Source of the DNA: Actinomycetota bacterium
GTDB taxonomy: Bacteria; Actinomycetota; Actinomycetes; S36-B12; UBA5976
DNA length: 5,590 nucleotides
Direction: 5' to 3'
Assembly (NCBI GenBank): GCA_947491175.1
Contig: CANLIF010000084.1
Location: forward strand, 1 to 5,590
Shown here: in pieces, positions 1-5,590 of the stretch
Numbering within the stretch: position 1 is the first letter of the stretch
How the letters are laid out: each line of letters opens with the position of its first letter
Made by a program: the position numbers and the translations under genes
Notes under the pieces: generated by a model
Seen by the model: the letters and a program-made list of their open reading frames with translations, nothing else
What the model was told of the DNA's origin: nothing
Databases searched by the model: none

Positions 1-9
1 ACAGTAATC

Positions 10-1128
10 ATGGCTGACTATTACAAAGTCCTGGGTGTAAACCGAGAAGCAACGCCGGAAGAGATTAAGCGCGCATATCGAAAACTTGCCCGCGAGCTTC
101 ATCCAGATGTAAATCCAGGTGCCGAAGCTGGCGAACGCTTTAAAGACGTGACTTCTGCTTACGAAGTGCTTTCTGATCCACAAAAGCGCGAGATGTTTGA
201 TCTTGGTGGCGATCCATTTTCTTCTGGCGGTGGCTTTAACTCAGCAGCTGGTTTTGGCTTTGGAGACATCGTTGATGCATTTTTCGGTGGCGGTGGGCAA
301 CGTGGACCTCGATCGCGTAAACGTCGAGGTCAAGACGCATTAATCCGACTTCAAGTAACACTAGATGAAGCAGCATTTGGATCCACCAGAGAATTTGCCG
401 TGGATACTGCCGTGACTTGCTCTTCTTGCACCGGTGAAGGAACTTCTTCTGGGGCAAGCATTGTGAATTGCACAATGTGCGCAGGTCGCGGTGAAGTGCA
501 ATCAGTCCAAAAATCATTCTTAGGTCAAGTTATGACGTCTCGTCAATGCCCACAATGCCAAGGCTTTGGAACGTTAAACCCACACCCGTGCGCAGAATGC
601 GCTGGAGATGGCCGAGTGCGAACTCGAAGCACTTTGTCAGTCCAAATTCCGCCAGGTGTTGAAGGTGGTACTCGCATTCAAATGACTGGTCAGGGCGAAG
701 TTGGACCGGGTGGTGGACCAGCTGGCGATCTTTATGTAGAACTAATCGAATTGCCGCATCCGGTATTCCAACGCAATGGCGATCAGCTGCACGCAACTAT
801 TTCGCTTCCTATGACAGCAGCTGCACTTGGTACAACTATGGACCTGGAAACTTTAGATGGCACTGCGCCAATACATATCAAGCCAGGAACTCAATCTGGC
901 TCAACTGTTACCTTGCGCGGACAAGGTATGCCACGACTTCGCAGTTCAGGACGAGGCGACTTGGTAGTTCACTTGGAAATCCTCACACCAACTGGCTTGG
1001 ATCAGGCGCAAGAGGATCTGATTAGACAACTGGCGAGTATTCGTGGCGAAGAATCGCCTTCAGCTCAATTCCACGAACAATCTTCTAGTTTGTTTGGAAA
1101 ACTTAAGGATGCGTTTACAACCCGATGA
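10..1128 (+). CDS. dnaJ: Chaperone protein DnaJ (type I Hsp40, DnaJ2-like)
   Basis: Co-chaperone that delivers unfolded proteins to DnaK and stimulates its ATPase in the cytoplasm. The 372-residue product has every part of a type I DnaJ and is of normal length. The J domain is at about residues 3-65, with the HPD motif at 31-33 that contacts DnaK. A Gly/Phe-rich linker follows at about 66-97. The zinc domain has four CxxCxGxG repeats, with cysteines at 137/140, 154/157, 180/183 and 194/197, all intact. The C-terminal substrate-binding and dimerisation domains fill the rest. The ATG at position 10 begins MADYYKVLGV, the usual DnaJ start. Only nine bases lie upstream, so its ribosome site and promoter cannot be judged. 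In Actinobacteria the dnaJ copy next to rsmE usually follows hrcA. A TAA at 5-7 could be the stop of such a gene, but this cannot be shown here. Confidence 0.97.
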   Translation: MADYYKVLGVNREATPEEIKRAYRKLARELHPDVNPGAEAGERFKDVTSAYEVLSDPQKREMFDLGGDPFSSGGGFNSAAGFGFGDIVDAFFGGGGQRGPRSRKRRGQDALIRLQVTLDEAAFGSTREFAVDTAVTCSSCTGEGTSSGASIVNCTMCAGRGEVQSVQKSFLGQVMTSRQCPQCQGFGTLNPHPCAECAGDGRVRTRSTLSVQIPPGVEGGTRIQMTGQGEVGPGGGPAGDLYVELIELPHPVFQRNGDQLHATISLPMTAAALGTTMDLETLDGTAPIHIKPGTQSGSTVTLRGQGMPRLRSSGRGDLVVHLEILTPTGLDQAQEDLIRQLASIRGEESPSAQFHEQSSSLFGKLKDAFTTR

Positions 1129-1859
1129 CAGCTGCAGAATTTCTGGTTAACCCAGGCGAGATTTCTAAAGACACAAAAACCTTCACACTTGATGGTGAAG
1201 AAGGCAGGCATGCCGCAACCGTAAAGCGAATGCGCGAGGGCGAAGTAATACATCTTTGTGATGGCCAAGGTAGCCGAGTTGTCGCCACGGTAGTTAAAGT
1301 GCACAAGCAAAGTCTGGATCTAAACCTTGATCAATTCACCTTCGAAGAAGCTCCGGAACCCAGGTTTGTTGTCGTGCAGGCACTTGCTAAAGGTGAACGC
1401 GCCGAGTTAGCTGTTGAAATGCTCACGGAAGTTGGCGCTGATGCGATTATTCCTTGGCGGGCTGAACATTCAATAGGCAAGTGGGATTCGATTGACAAAG
1501 GATTAGAAAAATGGCGCCGCACTTCGCGCGAATCTGCCAAGCAATCTCGACGGGCATGGATTCCTGAAATTTCTAATCTTCAAACCACTGCTCAAGTTTG
1601 CGAAATGATGTCACAGGCGCAGAGCGTTTTTGTTCTACATGAAAGTGCTGATCAAGCATTAGCTGCCTGCGCAATTAGAGAGCAAGGAACCATCATGATT
1701 GTCGTTGGACCTGAGGGCGGAATCTCACCCGATGAACTAGTGGCATTTTCAAATGCTGGTGCGCGAATTGTTCACATGGGAGCAAGTGTCATGCGAACTT
1801 CAACAGCGGGTGCTATCGCAGTAGGTGGCCTTCTTATGCGCAGCCAGCGCTGGTCGTAG
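1125..1859 (+). CDS. rsmE: 16S rRNA (uracil(1498)-N3)-methyltransferase RsmE
   Basis: SPOUT-class (trefoil-knot) methyltransferase that uses S-adenosylmethionine to methylate N3 of U1498 of 16S rRNA in the 30S subunit. The product is 244 residues, normal for the family. The N-terminal PUA-like RNA-binding part carries RHAATVKRMR (residues 28-37), the usual start of the family's RHxxxVLR motif. The C-terminal knot has VVGPEGG (193-199) and the MRTSTAG motif (223-229; LRTETA or LRTSTA in relatives), which form the cofactor pocket. KWRRTSRESAKQSRR (129-143) matches the conserved basic helix. The ATG overlaps the dnaJ stop as ATGA, which suggests translational coupling. An AAGGA lies about 15 bases upstream, too far to be an ideal Shine-Dalgarno. 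Pairing with dnaJ is common in Actinobacteria and other phyla. Confidence 0.95.
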   Translation: MTAAEFLVNPGEISKDTKTFTLDGEEGRHAATVKRMREGEVIHLCDGQGSRVVATVVKVHKQSLDLNLDQFTFEEAPEPRFVVVQALAKGERAELAVEMLTEVGADAIIPWRAEHSIGKWDSIDKGLEKWRRTSRESAKQSRRAWIPEISNLQTTAQVCEMMSQAQSVFVLHESADQALAACAIREQGTIMIVVGPEGGISPDELVAFSNAGARIVHMGASVMRTSTAGAIAVGGLLMRSQRWS

Positions 1860-1884
1860 CGCAGGAAAAAATGAGCAGGTCCAA

Positions 1885-2235
1885 ATGAGTACAGATTCAG
1901 ATTGCCTGTTTTGTAAGATTTCAGCTGGGGTAATTCCAGCTGACATTGTCATGGAAACTGAAAGCGCGATTGCGTTTCGGGACATTGACCCAAAGGCACC
2001 GACTCACATTCTGATCATCCCAAGAAGTCACTTCGCTGACGTGACTGAGTTGACGCAAAGCAATCCAAATCTGGCCGGTGAGCTACTGACATTGGCCTCA
2101 AATGTGGCAAAACTGCAGGGCCTTGCCACGGGTTATCGAATTGTGACTAACACTGGTGAAGATGCTGGTCAGTCTGTTTCACACGTACATTTCCATGTTC
2201 TGGGCGGTCGAAGCCTGTCTTGGCCACCGGGATAG
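1885..2235 (+). CDS. hinT: HIT family (HINT-branch) nucleotide-binding hydrolase
   Basis: Small histidine-triad protein, expected to be a homodimer that hydrolyses nucleoside phosphoramidates or acyl-AMP-type substrates. The 116-residue product has the triad motif HVHFH (His100, 102, 104), with His102 the expected nucleophile. It ends in LGGRSLSWPPG, very like the C-terminus of the HINT branch (human HINT1 ends WPPG), so it is unlikely to be a FHIT- or GalT-type enzyme. An N-terminal CLFC (Cys7, Cys10) with His49 resembles the structural zinc site of many bacterial HIT proteins. I chose the ATG at 1885 because MSTDSDCLFCKI matches family N-termini. The frame is open back to an ATG at 1825, but that would add 20 atypical residues inside rsmE. 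The physiological substrate is unknown. Confidence 0.93.
   Translation: MSTDSDCLFCKISAGVIPADIVMETESAIAFRDIDPKAPTHILIIPRSHFADVTELTQSNPNLAGELLTLASNVAKLQGLATGYRIVTNTGEDAGQSVSHVHFHVLGGRSLSWPPG
1921..1943 (+). repeat. Inverted repeat (potential hairpin) early in hinT
   Basis: TCAGCTGG at 1921-1928 is the exact reverse complement of CCAGCTGA at 1936-1943, with a seven-base spacer. In mRNA this gives an eight-pair stem, possibly extended by a G-U pair, starting 36 bases after the first base of the hinT ATG. It could affect early elongation or mRNA stability. No T-run follows, so it is not a terminator. Confidence 0.5.
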
Positions 2236-2262
2236 CCAACTCAGACTTCTGGTTTCTGCCAT

Positions 2263-2266
2263 AGGA
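2263..2266 (+). promoter_or_regulatory. Shine-Dalgarno site for phoH
   Basis: AGGA lies nine bases before the ATG at 2276, inside the 40-base gap after hinT. It supports 2276 as the phoH start. An upstream ATG at 2156 in the same frame would instead place 40 unrelated residues over the 3' end of hinT. Confidence 0.7.
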
Positions 2267-2275
2267 TTAAGTCAA

Positions 2276-3280
2276 ATGACAGCGTCTCCTTCGCCATCCC
2301 ACAGAGTTGTGATTGTGCCCACCTCCACCCCAATGGTTACAGTAACCGGTGCTCGGGACGAACTTATTCGGGTAATTGAAAAGTCTTTTTCGGACTCAGT
2401 CATATTGGTGCGCGGTAACGAAATCACAATAGATGGCCCAAAACCAAGTGTTGAATTAATTGAAACTTTGATCTCAGAGATGTTAGTAATGCTCAGAACT
2501 GGTCAGGGTTTAACACCTGAATCCGTTGAGCGATCCATTGCAATGCTGCGCTCCGATGTCCGCCCAGCCGACGTCTTAACCGCAAACATTATTTCTAGTC
2601 GCGGTCGCACTATCCGTGCCAAAACTTTGAATCAAAAGAGATACGTGGATGCAATCGATGAAAACACAATTGTGTTTGGCATCGGTCCTGCGGGAACTGG
2701 TAAGACTTATCTTGCCGTAGCCAAAGCCGTTCAAGCACTGCAAAGCAAGCAGGTAACGCGAATCATCCTGACTCGGCCAGCGGTTGAAGCCGGTGAGCGG
2801 TTAGGTTTTCTGCCTGGAACACTGAGCGAGAAAATTGATCCTTACTTACGTCCGCTTTACGATGCACTGCATGACATGGTGGATCCTGATTCCATTCCGC
2901 GCTTGATGACTAGTGGAACCATTGAAGTTGCGCCACTTGCTTACATGCGCGGCCGCACACTTAATGACGCATTCATTATTTTGGATGAAGCGCAAAACAC
3001 CTCAGCTGAACAGATGAAAATGTTTCTAACCAGACTTGGGTTTGGATCAACCATGGTAATCACTGGTGACGTGACACAAATTGACTTACCAAGCGGCACT
3101 GCCAGTGGATTACGGGTGGTCCGAGATATCTTGACGGATGTAGATGATGTGGCGTTTTGCGAACTAACTTCAACAGATGTGGTGCGACATAAATTGGTTG
3201 GGCAAATTGTCGATGCGTATGGTCGCTACGATGAAAAGCGCGCCTCACAAGATCAGCGTCCAGATCGTAGGAACTCATAA
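2276..3280 (+). CDS. phoH: PhoH family ATPase (YbeZ-like)
   Basis: Cytoplasmic P-loop ATPase of the PhoH/YbeZ family, related to the N-terminal part of superfamily 1 helicases and linked to RNA metabolism and ribosome maturation. From the start at 2276 the product has 334 residues, normal for the family. Residues 1-80 form the N-terminal region, including a KH-like segment (VTGARDELIRVIEKSF onwards). The PhoH ATPase domain starts near residue 115. Walker A is GPAGTGKT (137-144), Walker B is IILDEAQN (234-241), and VITGDVTQID (261-270) is the following sensor-like motif. TRPAVEAGERLGFLPG (166-181) is a family signature. ybeY follows after only two bases, and the pair is conserved widely (ybeZ-ybeY in E. 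coli), which supports a shared job in rRNA processing. I see no Pho box, so regulation by phosphate, implied by the name, is not supported here. Confidence 0.95.
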   Translation: MTASPSPSHRVVIVPTSTPMVTVTGARDELIRVIEKSFSDSVILVRGNEITIDGPKPSVELIETLISEMLVMLRTGQGLTPESVERSIAMLRSDVRPADVLTANIISSRGRTIRAKTLNQKRYVDAIDENTIVFGIGPAGTGKTYLAVAKAVQALQSKQVTRIILTRPAVEAGERLGFLPGTLSEKIDPYLRPLYDALHDMVDPDSIPRLMTSGTIEVAPLAYMRGRTLNDAFIILDEAQNTSAEQMKMFLTRLGFGSTMVITGDVTQIDLPSGTASGLRVVRDILTDVDDVAFCELTSTDVVRHKLVGQIVDAYGRYDEKRASQDQRPDRRNS

Positions 3281-3282
3281 TT

Positions 3283-3753
3283 ATGTCCATCGACGTAAAC
3301 AACGAATCTGACTTTGAAGTAAACGAACTTGAGATTTCTTCGCAAGCACAGTTTGTGCTGCGTAGCTTGCACATAAATCCAGTCGCAGAGTTATCTGTGC
3401 TGCTTGTAGACGAAATAGCGATGACAACGTTGCACGAAAAGTTTATGGATGAACCGGGTCCAACTGATGTTCTAAGTTTCCCAATGGACGAACTACGTGC
3501 TGGAACTCCGGATCGAGTAAGTGAAGAGGGAGTTCTAGGCGATGTAGTGCTTTGCCCCGCTGTGGCGGCCCGACAGGGTGAGCAGGCAGGTCACAGCATG
3601 GAAGTTGAATTGAGGTTGCTGTTAACTCATGGCATTTTGCATTTACTTGGACATGATCATGCCGAACCTGATGAGCACAAAGTAATGTTCGGCTTGCAAG
3701 CACAGTTGCTTGCGCAATGGGAGGGTGAGCGCAACGCTCGTGGCCTAGCGTGA
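3283..3753 (+). CDS. ybeY: Endoribonuclease YbeY (rRNA maturation factor)
   Basis: Zinc-dependent protein needed for 16S rRNA 3'-end maturation and late 70S ribosome quality control in bacteria where it has been studied. The 156-residue product carries the metal signature HGILHLLGHDH, with zinc ligands His116, His120 and His126 (H-x3-H-x5-H). PGPTDVLSFPMD (58-69) and LGDVVLC (85-91) are the other family blocks. The N-terminal 20 residues are acidic and poorly conserved. The ATG at 3283 follows the phoH stop by two bases, with AGGA at 3269-3272 as a plausible ribosome site. The residue before the PGPTDV loop that is arginine in E. coli YbeY (Arg59) is methionine here (Met55, in FMDEPGP). As far as I recall this is usual for actinobacterial members rather than a defect. 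Confidence 0.95.
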   Translation: MSIDVNNESDFEVNELEISSQAQFVLRSLHINPVAELSVLLVDEIAMTTLHEKFMDEPGPTDVLSFPMDELRAGTPDRVSEEGVLGDVVLCPAVAARQGEQAGHSMEVELRLLLTHGILHLLGHDHAEPDEHKVMFGLQAQLLAQWEGERNARGLA

Positions 3754-5045
3754 GTCAAAATGCATCGCTACTAATTTTGGCAACAGCTATGGTCTTATTG
3801 GCTGCAGTGTTTGTTGCAACTGAAACTGCATTAGCCCGAGTGAGTAAAGCCACCATTGACCAACTTCGCAAGGATGGCAGCAAGCGCGCAAGTAGTCTAA
3901 GCAAATTACTTGACGATCGAGCAAAGTACGTAAACTCCTTGCTTTTCGCGCATCTGACTTTGTCGACTATTGCAATTGTGTTAGTCACAACTGCTTGCCT
4001 AGATATTTTCGTTGATAATAATGCAGCGCTAATCAGTTCGTCAGCCATTATGGTTCTCGTCGGTTACATTGTGCTTGGTGTCGCGCCGCAAACATTAGGC
4101 CGCCAAAAAGCGGACAAAATTGCGCTTTCAACTGTACGTCTCACTCGCATGGTGACAGGTATCTTCGGTCCAATGAGTCGCCTATTTATTTTGATTGGAA
4201 ACGCAATCACGCCTGGTCAAGGTTTTAGAGAAGGTCCATTTTCAACTCAGGCGGAATTGCGCGAGTTAGTTGATATGGCTGGCGCAGATTCGGTAATTGA
4301 AGATGATGAACGTCAAATGATTCACTCAGTTTTTGAATTGGGCGACACAATTGCCCGGGAAGTAATGGTTCCACGCACTGAAATGGTGTGGATTGAATCG
4401 CACAAGACACTGCGCCAGGCTATGTCTCTTGGGCTTCGCTCGGGCTACTCACGAATTCCGGTAGTTGGCGAGGGAATTGATGACATTGTTGGTGTGGTTT
4501 ATGTAAAGGACATTGCACGCCGGGTATTCGAACACCAGGAATCCCAAAGCATCGAACGCGTATCCGACCTAATGCGTCCAGCATTCATGGTTCCAGACAG
4601 CCGAAGCGTGGACGAACTTTTACGAGACATGCAAAGCGCTCGAACCCACCTTGCTGTTCTTGTTGATGAATACGGTGGCACTGCAGGCCTAGTAACAATC
4701 GAAGATGTCATCGAAGAAATTGTTGGTGAAATTTCTGATGAGCACGATGTGTTGGGACCTGATGTCGAAGAGTTGGCAAATGGAGAATATCGAGTTAGTT
4801 CGCGACTTCACATTGATGATCTCGCTGAACTTTTAGAGATTGAAATTTCAGATGAGGGTGTAGATACTGTTGGTGGCCTTATGGCTAAGCGACTTGGGAT
4901 TGTTCCAATTCCTGGCGCAACGGTTGACATTGAAAACTGGACCTTAACTGCAGAATCAACGGCAGGCCGTCGCCATCGAATCGATACTGTGGTGATCTCA
5001 CGCGACACTTTTACAACACAAGACGAAGACGAATCAGATGACTAG
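3750..5045 (+). CDS. CNNM/CorC-type membrane protein with CBS pair (hemolysin-like)
   Basis: Membrane protein of the DUF21-CBS-CorC_HlyC family, often annotated as hemolysin-like; characterised relatives act in magnesium or cobalt export. The 431-residue product begins with hydrophobic segments at about residues 6-28, 62-88 and 93-115, and possibly 132-153 (DUF21 domain). ELRELVDMAG and the IEDDERQMIHSVFELGD stretch link to two CBS domains (about 203-260 and 270-328), with PRTEM at 208-212 and VDEYGGTAGLVTIEDV at 305-320. The CorC_HlyC domain covers about 340-418, and the tail is acidic. The start is a GTG overlapping the ybeY stop (GTGA); the nearby ATG at 3760 is out of frame. It occupies the place of E. 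coli ybeX after ybeZ-ybeY, but YbeX has no membrane domain. True hemolysin activity is not implied. Confidence 0.93.
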   Translation: MSQNASLLILATAMVLLAAVFVATETALARVSKATIDQLRKDGSKRASSLSKLLDDRAKYVNSLLFAHLTLSTIAIVLVTTACLDIFVDNNAALISSSAIMVLVGYIVLGVAPQTLGRQKADKIALSTVRLTRMVTGIFGPMSRLFILIGNAITPGQGFREGPFSTQAELRELVDMAGADSVIEDDERQMIHSVFELGDTIAREVMVPRTEMVWIESHKTLRQAMSLGLRSGYSRIPVVGEGIDDIVGVVYVKDIARRVFEHQESQSIERVSDLMRPAFMVPDSRSVDELLRDMQSARTHLAVLVDEYGGTAGLVTIEDVIEEIVGEISDEHDVLGPDVEELANGEYRVSSRLHIDDLAELLEIEISDEGVDTVGGLMAKRLGIVPIPGATVDIENWTLTAESTAGRRHRIDTVVISRDTFTTQDEDESDD

Positions 5046-5382
5046 TTGGAATGCGCAAGACGACAAATTAGCCGTGTTGGCTAAAGGTGCGCGCTCAAGA
5101 GTTCAGGCCCAAATCGGCGCGGCACTTCGGGATGATACTGGCCGAACATATGCCAGTGCTGAAGTTTCAATTGGAGCTTTAAAGTTGTCTGCAGTAGAAA
5201 TGGTTGTAGCCCAAGCGGTGGCTTCTGGATCAACTGGCATTGAATCAGTAGTTATCTCCTCACAAACCGAAATTGCAATTTCGGAATCTGATGTTGAACT
5301 AGTCCGGGTACTTGCTGGCGTTGGTGTTCCGGTTTACCTAACCAGTGAAGCTGGTACTTCCGTTGATTCGCGATTAACTTGA
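5038..5382 (+). CDS. Cytidine-deaminase-like protein without zinc ligands
   Basis: Small protein of 114 residues related to the cytidine deaminase fold, probably catalytically dead. The layout of the N-terminal half resembles a deaminase: GRTYASAEVSIGALKLSAVE (35-54), then VVAQAVASG (56-64), where an active enzyme has its CAE motif and helix. Aligned by eye, the zinc cysteine becomes Ser51 and the catalytic glutamate Val53, and no PCxxC motif follows. The protein contains no cysteine and no histidine. Proteins of this kind lie between the CBS membrane protein and era in many Actinobacteria (Rv2365c of M. tuberculosis is in that position) and are often labelled cytidine deaminase by similarity. 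The ATG at 5038 overlaps the previous gene by eight bases. The role is unknown; family membership is moderately sure, lack of standard activity very likely. Confidence 0.8.
   Translation: MTSWNAQDDKLAVLAKGARSRVQAQIGAALRDDTGRTYASAEVSIGALKLSAVEMVVAQAVASGSTGIESVVISSQTEIAISESDVELVRVLAGVGVPVYLTSEAGTSVDSRLT
5267..5284. repeat. Perfect 18-bp palindrome
   Basis: CCGAAATTGCAATTTCGG reads identically on both strands, with no mismatch and no spacer. It lies within the cytidine-deaminase-like coding sequence (around residues 77-82, TEIAIS) and about 95 bases before the start of the transporter gene. In RNA it could fold into a seven-pair stem with a TGCA loop. As DNA it resembles a dimeric regulator site. 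No T-tract follows, so it is not a terminator. Function is unproven and a chance origin remains possible. Confidence 0.6.
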
Positions 5383-5590
5383 CGACTTTGGGTGTCGACT
5401 CAAGGGCAAGACAGGTATCTCCAAAGAATGGTCGACAACTAGCAGTTGTTTCGGTTTTACTGGCTTGTGTTTTATTCAGTACCAGCGGAACAGCTAGGGC
5501 TTACTTGGACTTTCCAGGAAGCAGCGTTTCGGTTGGTGCTTGGCGAGTATTCCTCGGCGGCATTGGATTAGCAGCGTATGTTGCAATTCG
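5379..5590 (+). CDS. DMT superfamily (EamA-like) transporter, N-terminal part
   Basis: Start of an inner-membrane drug/metabolite transporter; these proteins usually have ten membrane helices and about 300 residues, and the substrate cannot be told from sequence. The 70 visible residues have a polar N-terminus of about 19 residues. A first helix follows (LAVVSVLLACVLFSTSGTA, 21-39), then a loop and a second helix (about 51-70). FSTSGTARAY followed by SVSVGAWRVFLGGIGLA strongly resembles the EamA pattern of GT-A then P/S-xxVGAxRxxxGG. The frame is closed by a TGA at 5364-5366 and has no in-frame ATG or GTG, so the start must be TTG at 5379 (overlapping the previous stop as TTGA) or TTG at 5388. 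I prefer 5379, since overlaps of this kind recur in this block. No clear Shine-Dalgarno is visible. The gene runs off the window. Confidence 0.78.
   Translation, partial: MTTLGVDSRARQVSPKNGRQLAVVSVLLACVLFSTSGTARAYLDFPGSSVSVGAWRVFLGGIGLAAYVAI

Noticed and set aside
1..9. End of an upstream gene such as hrcA
   Set aside because: A TAA at 5-7 fits, but nine bases are too few to identify a gene.
1181..1200. CTTCAC ... GTGAAG inverted repeat in rsmE
   Set aside because: Six-base arms with an eight-base loop inside coding sequence; arms this short are expected by chance.
1825..1884. N-terminal extension of hinT to an ATG at 1825
   Set aside because: The extra residues lie within the 3' end of rsmE and do not resemble HIT proteins; MSTDSDCLFCKI from 1885 does.
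2220..2239. Possible terminator at the end of hinT (TTGGC ... GCCAA)
   Set aside because: Only five-base arms with a ten-base loop and no following T-run; phoH follows after 40 bases with a ribosome site, so read-through is expected.
2156..2275. N-terminal extension of phoH to an ATG at 2156
   Set aside because: It would overlap the conserved HIT-motif and WPPG end of hinT by 80 bases and add 40 residues unlike PhoH. The ATG at 2276 has an AGGA nine bases upstream and gives the normal length.
3060..3374. 104-residue open frame on the minus strand across the phoH-ybeY junction
   Set aside because: It is antisense to two clearly conserved genes, has no recognisable domain and no convincing start context. 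The other minus-strand frames are rejected for the same reason.
5384..5404. Possible HspR (HAIR) half-site, ACTCAAG at 5398-5404
   Set aside because: The matching CTTGAGT at the required spacing is absent (GACTTTG is present instead), and the position is next to a transporter, not a chaperone promoter. No CIRCE-type element is visible either.

Overview
The window is a tightly packed, single-strand block of housekeeping genes from a member of the Actinobacteria (Actinomycetota). All eight genes read on the + strand. The order is dnaJ, rsmE, hinT (HIT family), phoH, ybeY, a CBS/CorC-type membrane protein, a small cytidine-deaminase-like protein, then the start of a DMT/EamA transporter. The first seven follow the familiar actinobacterial order seen around dnaJ2, rsmE, phoH, ybeY and the CBS protein upstream of era. 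Base composition is only moderate (about 47% G+C by a hand count of the first 60 bases), and spacing is compact with overlapping starts and stops. That suggests a streamlined lower-GC actinobacterium, such as a freshwater planktonic lineage, rather than a Streptomyces or Mycobacterium. The lineage is an inference from gene order, protein style and composition.

Layout. Positions 10-1128 encode a full-length type I DnaJ, and its stop overlaps the start of rsmE (1125-1859) as ATGA. After 25 bases comes hinT (1885-2235), and after a 40-base gap with a clear Shine-Dalgarno comes phoH (2276-3280). ybeY (3283-3753) starts 2 bases later. Its stop overlaps the GTG start of the CBS-domain membrane protein (3750-5045). 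That gene overlaps the cytidine-deaminase-like gene (5038-5382) by 8 bases, and the last gene begins at a TTG overlapping that stop (5379, runs off the window). No gap exceeds 40 bases. I see no rho-independent terminator, promoter, RNA gene, mobile element or CRISPR, so the block looks like one transcription unit or part of one.

Function. The common theme is protein folding and ribosome/RNA quality control: DnaJ with DnaK, RsmE modifying 16S rRNA, and PhoH (YbeZ-like) next to YbeY, which acts in rRNA maturation. The CBS protein sits where E. coli has YbeX in ybeZYX, but here it carries an N-terminal membrane domain. The cytidine-deaminase-like protein has no cysteine or histidine at all, so it cannot be an ordinary zinc deaminase.

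I found no convincing new multi-gene system. The points most worth a second look are the zinc-less deaminase relative, a perfect 18-bp palindrome inside it, and the transporter gene lying where era is often found.
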